A stretch of DNA of 64,000 nucleotides from Branchiostoma floridae (lineage: Eukaryota > Chordata > Leptocardii > Amphioxiformes > Branchiostomatidae): contig NC_049979.1 of assembly GCF_000003815.2 (NCBI RefSeq), positions 35,128,600 through 35,192,599 on the forward strand, read 5' to 3'. Of the stretch, positions 21,901 through 30,260 are shown in pieces (position 1 is the stretch's first letter; each line of letters starts with the position of its first letter). The notes below the pieces were generated by a model. That model had not been told where the DNA came from. It searched no databases and saw only the letters and a program-made list of their open reading frames with translations. A program made the position numbers and the translations under genes.

Positions 21901-24241
21901 TTTGTGTGTGGCACTGTGTGTATTTGTAGAAGACCATCATAACTCGACAATGCCTTTATGGATTGTATGTGGGTAGGTCTTGATGAGAACTAGAAATGAT
22001 TAAATTTTGAGCCCCCTAGCGGCTTATTACATAACTGCAGCAGAGCCAATGGGTTTGATATCTTGAGCCCTGGACATGCTGTGATCACTATTTTTCGCAG
22101 TAGATAGCTCTTGTTTACATTAACTGTGTAGTCCAGTAGTTTAGCGCCCCTTTCTCTGGTCTGGACCAAGAAGCTGTGAGTTCAAATCTGGCCGTGTCCC
22201 TCACCCAACATGCACGCTACTGGAAAGGTCTGCAGTTCTTATATGTAGGATGGAATGTTAAGCAGTGATCCACAATGTACTTGTGGAAAAGAGCTAGGGG
22301 AATTTCCCAGATACAATGTAACTGTACAGTAAATACTGTAATAATGCCTGTCTGTTCTGTCCAGACCAGTCAAAGCATTATAACTATTCAGGGAGATAAC
22401 CTTGAAACACTTTTATTTTCTTTCCCTTTTTATCAAAGCATGGCATTAGTTGCACTGAAAAAAAGTCTGAGCTGACTTAAAAACAGGGTTGAACATATGA
22501 TGCTCTGCCACAATGATGAAATGACGAGAGATAGACTTGTTTAAGGACTGTAACGTCAGCTTAACTTGCCATTATATGTGAACTAGTCCATAACAGGATA
22601 TGTGTACATATCTATTTTTAATGTACTTGGACATTAGACACTCACACTTTGATGCTGATTGTTGTTGTCCATTTCAGTGCTAACCTGTCCAAGGCAGCCT
22701 GGGGAGCCCTGGAGAAAAACGGTGCCCAGCTGATGATCAGGTCCTACGAGATCGGAGTTCTCTTCCTCCCTCAGGACTTTGTGAGTTGTCTTGTTTCAGG
22801 GTTTTTCATTTGTTTCTTTGTTTGAGCCCTGGTTTATCCACAGAAAACTTAAATCGGCCAACTGGCTGCTTCTAGTTAAGAAGAAAAGATTGATATATTC
22901 TACTTGATACAGAATTACATGATTGAAGTTAGAGTCTACTGTGTATATTTTGTTATTTAATGTCTGCCATCTGCATGCCAGAGAGGCTCCTGTATGTAAG
23001 GAGGTTATAGGGAAACCCCTTTAAACTCCTCACTGTAAGATAGAGGTGATGTCCTTGGTGCTGATACTATAATAGTTGTTATGAGTTCAAAATGTAAGTT
23101 CCATTACAAGTCACAGAGAGGGTTTTGAAATAATATCTGTAATAAGTTTGAACTATTTTAAGCAAAAGAATATTTAAGTCACAATACAAAATTTAATGTA
23201 GTTCTCAATTGTTAAAAGAATTGAAGATGAAAGTTTGAACAATTTTTTAACTTATTTATATATGTTGGAAACATTGTGAGCAAAGTAACAGTGAAAACAA
23301 GGGTAATGCAGTCTGACTTTATAATGGTGAATTAATTTTTTGCTGTCATCACATTTCAGATTTCATCTGCAAGATTTGATTTATTGCTTTATGATGTTAA
23401 AAAGTAATGAAGAGGCCCCTACCATACTGGTGGTTTGTTCTGGAGTTCATAAAAACACAGTGTGTTGATGTTGTTGTATATTCCCTTCAGGGTGAGGACA
23501 CAACATTTGCTGTGCACGCCTCCAACTCTGAACCCTTCCCCATTCCATATGACCTGCCACCACTTCCTTATGGCACAAATGGTAGGTACATGTAGTTTAT
23601 TATATTATTTCATAAGACAGCGTGTCAGAATATGCAAAAACTTAAATTGTTAAACTGATTTCTCCAGAATTGGATATGGTACTACAACATGGTCATACTG
23701 AAACTTGTCCTCTCTCCATGTAATCATACAAATGTGTAGTGTATGACACAAGTGTGACTTTTTTATTTTCAATGTACATGCAAGAGGTTAAATCATAGCT
23801 AGCAATTATTATATTTTCCTCGTACAGAAAAACATATTATTTTTGCTGGTGTGTTCTTTTACTTTCTTCTTCTGTCAGTAGCCAATCAGAGCTTAGATTA
23901 GATTAGATATTAGCCGTTTTTGTAAATATGGAGAATCTTTTTACTGGCCCACACAGTACTATAAGACACGCCTGATGGTATAATTATGTTAAAGACTTGG
24001 TCCGAAAACCAAGTAGATGTAGTTTGTTTCTTTACCGGCCCTCAATGCGACAGGCCTATAATGGTAGAATGTTGTGTGCGAGTTTGACAAAAGGCTACAG
24101 GGAAAATATTCTGAATTTAACACCATGATTTAATGTAATTTTATATTTCCTCTCTCCCAACTCACAGACCAGCCTTGGGTTGTGGACATTCCATACGTCA
24201 ACAAACCGGACAGTCACGGGTGCATCTGGCAACCTTCATAA
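6929..24241 (+). CDS. TDP1: Tyrosyl-DNA phosphodiesterase 1, C-terminal half (nine exons; 5' part not in window)
   Basis: Repairs stalled topoisomerase I-DNA adducts by hydrolysing the 3'-phosphotyrosyl bond; a nuclear enzyme of the phospholipase D superfamily. Exons read as 6929-7099, 9045-9123, 9372-9560, 11977-12025, 21172-21238, 21743-21850, 22678-22780, 23491-23581 and 24168-24241 (stop TAA). Codon phase agrees at every junction, giving about 309 residues; human TDP1 has 608, so this is the C-terminal half. Family landmarks: [10 protein letters not shown] (exon 1), [18 protein letters not shown] (exon 3), [16 protein letters not shown] (exon 4), GGSLPYSI (exon 5), the second catalytic motif PHIKTY with its His and Lys (exon 6), then [10 protein letters not shown] (exon 7) and a C-terminus ending IWQPS. 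The first catalytic HxK motif should lie in upstream exons that I could not find in 1-6928. The intron after 9560 starts with GC rather than GT. The 12026-21171 intron contains another gene on the opposite strand. Family identity is strong; exon edges are inferred from splice signals. Confidence 0.93.
7286..7425 (+). repeat. Degenerate minisatellite in a TDP1 intron
   Basis: Irregular copies of a ggtatggacactt-type word (gggtgtggatgctatac, gggtatggacactta, gggtatggactgtg, gggtttggacacttt). The same word family reappears 1.4 kb downstream. Confidence 0.55.
8812..8990 (+). repeat. 18-bp minisatellite in a TDP1 intron
   Basis: Units of ggacactactgggggtat repeat about eight times with small changes (ggacattacagggggtac and others). 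It lies just upstream of the exon at 9045 and is related to 7286-7425. Confidence 0.8.
9610..9841 (+). repeat. TCAC microsatellite
   Basis: A perfect tetranucleotide run covers 9752-9841; before it lies a decayed stretch of tctcactcagt words. It begins 50 bases after the GC-type donor of the TDP1 exon ending at 9560. The 76-codon open frame across it is an artefact. Confidence 0.95.
9842..11976 (+). other. TDP1 intron sequence
   Basis: An AT-rich stretch between the TDP1 exons at 9372-9560 and 11977-12025. Open frames up to 101 codons (10242-10547) show no family features. Confidence 0.6.
12078..12145 (+). repeat. Short CTCA microsatellite
   Basis: A run of actcactcactc words starting about 53 bases after the TDP1 exon ending at 12025. 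It repeats the same placement as the array at 9610: just downstream of an exon. Confidence 0.85.
14650..14742 (+). repeat. CA-rich microsatellite
   Basis: A cacacacaca run with interspersed catgcccacaaa words, within the large TDP1 intron. Confidence 0.9.
15153..15502. mobile_element. Short inverted-repeat transposon (CAGGGCT ends), copy 2
   Basis: A 350-bp relative of 2906-3240: it starts CAGGGCTCAAACTACCACCTGC, ends AAAGTATTTTGAGCCCTG and shares internal blocks (caggttagtgcaagta). No convincing target duplication is left. Confidence 0.78.
16207..17390 (-). repeat. 84-bp coding tandem repeat, 14 copies (28-residue units)
   Basis: The 3' end of the leucine-rich-repeat gene is an 84-bp array: the segment ccatggcc recurs at 16231, 16315 and so on. 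Fourteen copies encode units with core [10 protein letters not shown] followed by a variable [16 protein letters not shown] linker. The units alternate between VQG and GEG types after the core, suggesting higher-order duplication. One copy carries a two-residue insertion (NTFMYWPWE) and another lacks one residue ([10 protein letters not shown]). Because 84 is divisible by three, frames in both directions stay open across much of the array and produce spurious ORFs. Confidence 0.95.
16207..20139 (-). CDS. Single-exon leucine-rich-repeat type I membrane protein with tandem-repeat cytoplasmic tail
   Basis: A 1310-residue uninterrupted reading frame starting at ATG 20139. Visible parts: a signal peptide (about 1-30, hydrophobic [11 protein letters not shown]); a Cys-containing N-terminal cap; leucine-rich repeats at about 95-245 (such as [11 protein letters not shown] and [11 protein letters not shown]); a longer extracellular region without a family I recognise; a Thr/Ser/Pro-rich stalk; a transmembrane helix at about 529-552; and a tail of about 755 residues. 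The proximal tail has repeated [16 protein letters not shown] motifs next to RPLPxLP segments, a duplicated PMPFYADA block, and the last 392 residues are 14 copies of a 28-residue unit with core NTYWPWEIP. It lies wholly within a TDP1 intron in antisense. The frame survives despite heavy internal duplication, which suggests selection. Likely a surface receptor or adhesion protein; ligand and function unknown. The tail is read as signalling by inference only. Confidence 0.85.
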   Translation of the reverse strand: MIRMHLRGGRKQNAAILFLLLFASACVESNGPRVLCKTAGWFKCVPYSNKLGSAFTGYNTNKCVMCEVMKEAAASGSPFPLLARARSVAIRGYPFHVLSPKSLTLLNQSVVDTLGLIDAEITEVENNTFAGFSHLYQLSLDSNRLTKVKQTWFTGLENLLSLMLSNNHIRQIEPGSFVHLTRLHVLSLMNNLLQVVDPSWLFGLKGRMTMNLGLNEINSISPGSFQHIELTWLDLMGNDLSCLDGDVLGGQSSLLRLHVSSGMLASVHDGRPHGMLWSLHRMANWFRGSTMVVEVPKFLFCARFMAYELLFGWMFDSSSNVPGNIELGRVNPGISCGALDGSLSLISIQTPAVVLATAGSLADKLVPNTLEQCRQVWEYHVGITVSVGLVGSPIVRLVSMATGNASYEGVAMTFVQTHNTNTLTTTETRCSQMHTTPTNDPNDNTKNITCILLTKDEHAVLSFTMPPVKCKTPTTSTTHFKTTDRSTKPPHYSEQFHTENDYTSSEPGDNSTLQVGNTPGSDVPTATDGVLISVVVSAVVSLVIVLLVVLAWKVCTPKSNAGDEGTGDDAHIWTIPPGVAFPGLLRSASLPARPSKMAPVDAVSCRSLPAVLDSIEPTYSEIPDDIATAQRPLPCLPHTYWEIPDDAISGVVRSASLPVVTCTDRGAPDDAASCRSLPAVLQSIEPTYSGIPDHIAAAQRPLPALPRTSCEIPDHETAAQRPLPTRLHTYSEIPDDESGPMPFYADAEFSLHVVRNRRQDRRAIRENGVTYGSAEQAKAQSSTLPAPPQTYSEIPDESRPMPFYADAADFSFHVVRNRGQNRLATRDSTTTFSRHQSGRSIATYGLAEQTKVQPNIFYRKATEVEGIRACRQLRTALVSQPADQGVRNQNVTDSEAHIAFLTSPPGYCPSDVSRDGTHNTTWRVSLPHVSLPNTYWPWEIPVQGARNISRRASLPRVTPPNTYWPWERPGEGTHNTPQREPLPHVTPPNTYWPWEMPGEGARNTPRHASLPHVTLPNTYWPWEMPGEGTHNTPRHAPLPHVTLPNTYWPWEIPVQGARYTPRRVSLPHITPPNTYWPWEITNEGTHNTQWREPLPLTLPNTYWPWEIPVQGARNISRRASLPRVTPPNTYWPWEIPGEETHNTSRHASLPHVTMPNTYWPWEIPVQGARNTPRRVSLPLVTPPNTFMYWPWEIPVQGARNIPRRASLPHVTMPNTYWPWEIPIEGARNTPRCASLPHVTLPNTYWPWEIPVQGAHNIPLRAALPHVTLPNTYWPWEIPVERARNTPRRASLQHVTLPNTYWPWDIPEKGT
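20140..21171 (-). other. 5' flank of the nested leucine-rich-repeat gene within the TDP1 intron
   Basis: This is the only place for a promoter of the nested gene if it is expressed from within the intron. No TATA-box spacing could be fixed with confidence. It ends at the acceptor of the TDP1 exon at 21172. Confidence 0.4.
22118..22290 (+). repeat. tRNA-derived SINE-like element in a TDP1 intron
   Basis: It has an A-box-like tagtttagcgcccc and a B-box-like gagttcaaatctggc about 45 bp apart, then a body with ctgcagttcttatatgtagg and gaatgttaagcagtg, as in tRNA-derived SINEs. No intact tRNA cloverleaf can be drawn, so it is not called a tRNA gene. Confidence 0.6.
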
Positions 24242-24448
24242 TTATCATGGATTTGTCTAGAGTCCTTGGGGCATGTGGAGAAACAGGGAACCATAATGTA
24301 CAACAGGGATAGGTATACTGGGGTTAGGGATACAATCATAGCTAATCATAACATCAGGTTCATTGACAGATACCAGTAAGTACCAAAGATTGCACAGAGA
24401 AAAGTATGACATGTCTTTCTTGAACAAACAATGTAGTTTAACTGCAAT

Positions 24449-24816
24449 ATCCAATACAAAAATTGGACTCACTCAACTGAACAGCACCAGTCTTTGTCAA
24501 GGAATGAACAATCCACTGCTGTCGTGACGTCACGTTATGCAGATAGAACACGTGACTCAGTATTAAGCAGTGGATCGTAAGTTGCAGGAAGTCTATGGCG
24601 CCCACCATCTCTGTTTAGGGGTGGTTGTAAAGCTCTGATTTTACATTGCTTCTAGTGGGCACCATAGACTTCCTGTAACTTATGATCCACTGCTCACTGA
24701 GTCATGTGTTCAGTCTGCATAATGTGACATCCCAGCAGCAGTGGATTGTTCATTCCTTGACAAAGACTGGTGCTGTGTAGTCAAAAATTTGGGTGAGTCC
24801 ATTTCTTGTGTTGGAT
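24449..24816. mobile_element. Foldback (long-armed inverted repeat) element
   Basis: Two arms of about 160 bp are reverse complements over most of their length. Left words ggactcactcaa, cagcaccagtctttgtcaag and aggaagtctatggcgccc are mirrored by right words gggcaccatagacttcct, cttgacaaagactggtgctg and gggtgagtcc. The loop is about 40 bp around 24632. The left arm contains the palindrome cgtgacgtcacg that the right arm lacks. It starts about 200 bases after the TDP1 stop, so a long 3' UTR would contain it. Confidence 0.88.
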
Positions 24817-25154
24817 TTGATTGATTGATTTTATTTTGCACTTTAAAAAATGATACATACAGAAAATTATAGAATACAACAGAATGTGCAAGGGGGGAGA
24901 AAAAAGCCATGTGGCTTATACAAACTCTCCTGGATATTACAGTTAACTAATTCAAGAATTGACTTCTAACAACACAGATGAACTTTCAAGTTATGACACA
25001 TCTCTGTTAGCTAATATTTAATGTGCTGCAGGTCACATGTTCAACCAAGAACTCTAGGTCACTCAAACTCTTCTCAATAAGTGTGTTGGGTTCTTATACA
25101 ATGTCATGCAGAGCTTTGTTGCTTGAGGCACTCGCTTGAAGCTCCCTCATGCTT

Positions 25155-25407
25155 ACATACAGAGTACCAGTACATACGGAGTACCAGTACACACAGAGTA
25201 CCAGTACATACAGAGTACCAGTACATACAGAGTACCAGTACATACAGAGTACCAGTACATACAGAGTACCAGTACATACAGAGTACCAGTACATACAGAG
25301 TACCAGTACATACAGACTACCAGTACACACAGAGTACCAGTACACACAGAGTACCAGTACATACAGAGTACCAGTACATACAGAGTACCAGTACATACAG
25401 AGTACCA
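25155..25407. repeat. 17-bp minisatellite, left part (about 15 copies)
   Basis: The unit CATACAGAGTACCAGTA repeats about fifteen times with occasional single changes (cacaca for cataca, agacta for agagta). It gives spurious open frames on both strands because no frame contains a stop. The array resumes at 31860 beyond the inserted element. Confidence 0.95.
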
Positions 25408-27862
25408 CCTGTGTGAAAATTTGCCCGTCCCGGACTAGTCCGGACCGGCATGAACCGTCAGTTCGAACCATGCAATAGTCCGGGGGTCGGACGGGTCGGT
25501 CGGACGGGACGGACGCTCGACAGTTCGCAGAACGGTTCGGACGGCCATAAAGGGTCCAGATTGGCCGCTTGGACTAGCCCAGACTACGTCCCGGACTGGT
25601 CCCGGACGGCATCGTTCGAACGCTTTCGGGCGGCGGCCTGGAGCGGGCCGTTCGAACGGTTCGAGCCGGTACGGCTCCGCCCGGGCCGGACGGCCGAACG
25701 GGCGGTTCCCATAGCAACAAAGCGATCCGGACCGTCTGGGGGCGTGCAGAGCACCGCGGGGCGCCGGTTCGGACGTCTGCGGACGTCTGCGAACCACCAA
25801 TTTACATGGCAACTGTACCTCCCAAACACCCGTGGAATGCGTAAAATCGTGCTGTTGTGAGGTGGAAATCGCTGCCCAAACAGTTCGGACGGTCTGAACC
25901 GCCGGAATGCCGTCACAAAATAGAAAGAATTTGAATGCAATTCATCCCTCTGCCGCCAGCGCTCCTATAGACAAAGTATTAATGACGGCTTGAAGTTACA
26001 GAATGACACCAGCCGCAAGACAATCAATGTAAATCACATGTGCCCTCACTTTGACGTTATGTGCGTGCGGAGTCCCAGGAAACATTTGATTGACCATGTA
26101 CAAAGCGTAAGTAATGGATTTCTGATGTCTTTCCGACTGAAGCGTGGTTACCAAACATGTGGTGGAGACACTATCACTAATATATGATATACATTCAAGT
26201 CCATAATCTAGAAGATTCATTTATAAACATCATTGAATGCCCTAATATATTCATGTCAACGCTAGGCACGTTACGCACCAGCGGCGGCGAGGGTTCAGTG
26301 ACCCCATCTCAAACGTAAACAAGAAGACGATCCTATGAAGAAGCCAAACATTTTGTTGGTGTGTGTTGAACTTTATTGTATTTTGTTGAAAGAAAGTTGT
26401 ATCTAAATATTGAATTGTAATATATATGTTAATCTAGTGCCACAAAATATTATTCTACGTGTCTAAAATAAGACTAGTTTTGATATAGGTGCTGGCCCCC
26501 ATACGTGAATTGAACTCTCCCACACTTGATTGAAGCCTCCCGGTCCTTTGGGACAGCCGCCCGACAAGTGCGCACATGTCTATAACTCGTTGTTTGTTGT
26601 TTATTTTACGTTCCATGTGTTAATTTTTGGCACAGTTTGCACATCCATTGACAGGAATACCACTAAGAATGATGTCGTCATTATACCCATTTCCTTTGTG
26701 TTTCTTGCCTTTTTTCACGAGCAAGTTATTCAAAGACGGGAAAATACGATCCAGATATCAATTTGCGAGCCAGTGGCTAGGCCACACCCGCACAGCGCGA
26801 AACTTTAGGTATAGAGGCGTGCCGCTGTCCATCATCGCGTGGCGACCGACAAAATAATTAGCAACCATATATCCGCTAGCTGGGTGTCATGCTGTCCGTA
26901 TTATAAAACGTCTGCACAATTATTATTGGAATCTTTCGGCAGTACATTTACTTTGCGCACTTGTAAGCGACTTTTGACAAGACTGGCCGGTGTTCCCGTA
27001 AAGCTTTCCTTCTGTCCTAATCCCAGCAAAACTGGTCTCCGGCCGGGGACAGCCGCCTACCAGACCGATTCGTAGGGCAGGAATCAAAATGTCACACTAC
27101 AACGGGTCTCCAATTTCTGGAAGGGTGGCAAAATCACCAATTGCAACGTCCGGCCGCACCTTTGAGCTTCGGCCGTAAGTCTAGAATCTACTTAAATTAT
27201 TCAGCAAAGCAAATAGGATATAAAATCTGCTTGTCTCTAGTGTATAGTTATTGTGCATGTGATTTCATTAACTTTTGTAAAATCAACGATATTCAGAAGG
27301 CTTCAGAAGTACCACGAGTGATATCATACAATGTTGATTGAATGAGTAGAGATTAAAAGACGTCACCCTAGAGGATTATTGTTAACCTACGCCGTAGACG
27401 TTTCAACTTTCACATCGCTTGATAGATTTTTATGCCCGTCAAAGGCACATGTGTGAATAGCAGGCGAAATCTTTACTTGCGGCACAAGTAAATAAACGCT
27501 TTTTGAAAAGTTGGTAAGGAGGAACAATATTAAACGGGGAGGATTATTGTCGAGGAAATTCCGCTCGTGAGGACATGGATATAACGTCCTTGGGAGGAAG
27601 TTACTAGTATGCCATGGTGAGGAGAAGTAATTCTATGGAACGTTGATATTAATATTTTTCAGTTGTAGTTGTACTCTACTCTCTCTACTCTATATGAAGC
27701 ATGGACATGGACACCTGACGTGCTAATTCAGATTACGCTTAGTCTACAGTTTAGTCTTTGTTCTGTGCGTTTAGTCGTTACACAGCATTGGGCATGTACA
27801 CAACCAAGATACACTTACTGAAGTACAGAGAAGAAAACAAATTCGCTGGAATTTCACAGGTT

Positions 27863-27992
27863 TTATCCCCAGGGGCAGGCAGGCGAGTTTCTAAAGCTTG
27901 ACTCCCTGCTGACAATAATCCCGATAGCCCGTCCGAACGGTTCAAACGGTTCGGGATTTACTGTGGCGTGTCCAGAGATCCGCCTGGCTCCG
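27863..27992 (+). repeat. Internal direct repeat of the large element, copy A
   Basis: A stretch of about 130 bp beginning ttatccccaggggcagg and ending gagatccgcctgg matches 28768-28896 at most positions. It contains the tandem motif gtccgaacggttc that also fills the element's ends. It lies about 0.9 kb from copy B in the same orientation. Confidence 0.85.
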
Positions 27993-28767
27993 ACATGTCC
28001 GACCCGTGAGAACGTTGCCCCCAACCAGGGAGGTTTTATCAAACCCGGGACATTGAGGAAACAACTTCGTTACCTTCGTCATGGATTTAAAATTACCTCC
28101 GATCAGTGGTGTATGCGGAAATTGTAAGACGATCATAATCACATCATTATCTTCGCCGAGAAGGTTATATTTATGATATAATTTGCAACGGTACGTGGAA
28201 ACATGACTTCCTCTTTGCTGCAACAAGTGAATATTACGTCATCATACCACTGTGTTTCCACGAAAATGGGCGCTGAAACAACATTGTGCATAATACAGCC
28301 CACAGGAGTCCCAGTAAGTGCGGAAAAAATACATGCCTTCAGTTAGCCAGGATTTTGACTGTGCTGTTGATAATTTCACATCTAACACACTTGGTAACAC
28401 AGCTAAACTATGTAAAACAGTTTCTTACCAGTTCAGTCTTGAACAAGAAGGGATGTTTGTATTCCAGTCCGTTCGTATTCCACGGAAGTTTCGGCAGTCG
28501 GTTGGAACAGCACCAGAACATAATTCCACACAAATTGTTTGTGTTGCTAGTCCTTTTCCATCTCTCCATGGTAGTTTGATGCATCCTGACCCGAAACGAC
28601 AACGTACAAACCCCTCACGCGACACCTCTTCCAACTTATCCATGATAGTCTGTACATTTAGCCTTAGTATAAGACTAAAAAGCGGAAAAATAACACAGGA
28701 CATCAGGAAACGGTTTACTGATGAGTTTTCAATTTGAAATGACCGCGACGCACGCGCAATGCTCATG

Positions 28768-28896
28768 TTATCCCCAGGGGCAGACAGGGGAGTCTTTCAA
28801 GCTTGACACCCTGCTGACAATAATCGTGATAACCGGTCCGAACGTTCAGAACGGTTCGGGAGGCACTGTTGCGTGTCCTGAGATCCGCCTGTCCCT
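28768..28896 (+). repeat. Internal direct repeat of the large element, copy B
   Basis: The second copy of the repeat (ttatccccaggggcagac to gagatccgcctgtcc), with gtccgaacgttcagaacggt in the middle. Shared blocks include ccctgctgacaataatc. The sequence between the copies does not show a recognisable gene. Confidence 0.85.
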
Positions 28897-30164
28897 GGCC
28901 AGATCCAGGGCAGTTCTCTAAGTCTAACCTTTCATATTACGAAGGATGAAGCGTCCAAATTTCTCAGGGGAACATGACACCGACCCCTAGATTGTGCGTC
29001 ACCATCCCCAACCCCTATCAATTTGCGACGCACGGGTAGTGCATAGTCTCTCCTTCTGTAAGTGTAACGTGCTGGATGCAGCCATCCACGGCGTTTCTTG
29101 ATCCAGTCGTCGCTTCGACTAACGAGTAATATATTTTCGAATTTTTATTGTACGTTTATGCTCTTAAAGCTAAGTACAGGTCAAAATGATAAAGTAGTTC
29201 TAACGCTTCTAACAACAATATGCATATAAAATGGTGGCGTTAGATGTTCGGCTAACCGTTCCCCGTGTCCTGTTTTGGATACCGTACTCCAGCGTGACAC
29301 AGCACTGTATACGTACTTGTTTTTAGTCCCACTTTCTTGATATAATGTCAAGGGGAATATCACTGGTCGATTGAAGTCTCGCTGCTACAGGTCGTCCAAC
29401 AGGTGATCCAACCAGGTACTGCTCACAAGTTCCTTTCCGGCCAAAGCATGCGCTTTGACTCCAAACGATGGTGGAAATTTTGGTAAGTGAGAAACATTCA
29501 AAATGTTGCACTTCACAAATCATGTTAGGTATTGTCCACAAGGCGAGATAATGCCGGACGCCATGAAAGGCAATAAAGATGCTAAATACATTTTCAACAT
29601 TATCTCCCGTATTATTGCACATTTGGACAGAATCGTCGCTTGGTACAATGACAGTCAATCGAAACGTAGCGCAACTCAATGTCGTCTTATTTGTAAAGCG
29701 CCAGAGACAATTATTTAATCATAGGGTAGAAAGATTATATTTAGTTCTACAGAAAACAATGGTGGTCTGTAACTTTTCCCCGCCCGTTTTAACGCCGTGC
29801 GAGCATGATCAATCCCGAGTCGTATGGTGAAGACCTCAGGTGCCAGGGTGACCTACAATAGCATTGTCGTTTATTCTTCTTATAGTACTTTATTACACTG
29901 CGCTTGGAAGACAACGATTTTATTGGCGTGGGCAATGTAGTTAGTAAATCAAACACGACAGCAGAACGGACAATATAGCGTTCGTGTGATTTAGAAACGA
30001 AATACGGCGTGCCGAATTCTTATTCGCCATGCCACTGCGATTATCCAAGCGGTATCTGCTGTTACGTGTTTAAGACTTTTTTCTCATTTATCGCTAGAGA
30101 AAAATAAAGAGACAAACAGGACTAAAACATATTCATTCTTCATGAGAACAGACTTCGTAACAAT

Positions 30165-30260
30165 GACTTGTTCATACCTATAGATATTCATATGTCTGTT
30201 TAGTTATAGACCTTACGAAAGTCGCTTTACTTTTGTCGTGTCAATAAAGATTTTATATGC
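30165..30260 (+). repeat. Retroposon 3' tail, copy inside the large element
   Basis: The segment ending gtcgtgtcaataaagatt is nearly the same as 44455-44580, including gaccttacgaaag and an AATAAA signal. This looks like the 3' end of a LINE or SINE present at least twice in the window. No coding part is attached. Confidence 0.6.

Noticed and set aside
25094..25478. Open frames of 100-125 codons on both strands in the 17-bp minisatellite
   Set aside because: Low-complexity repeat without stops in any frame; no coding features.
25435..25860. Overlapping 125- and 136-codon frames at the left end of the large element
   Set aside because: Arg/Pro/Gly-rich composition reflects GC-rich motif arrays; open on both strands with no recognisable domain.
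28286..28766. 97-139 codon frames on both strands inside the large element
   Set aside because: No domain, no splice context and mutually overlapping; kept only as a possible place to look for a decayed protein.
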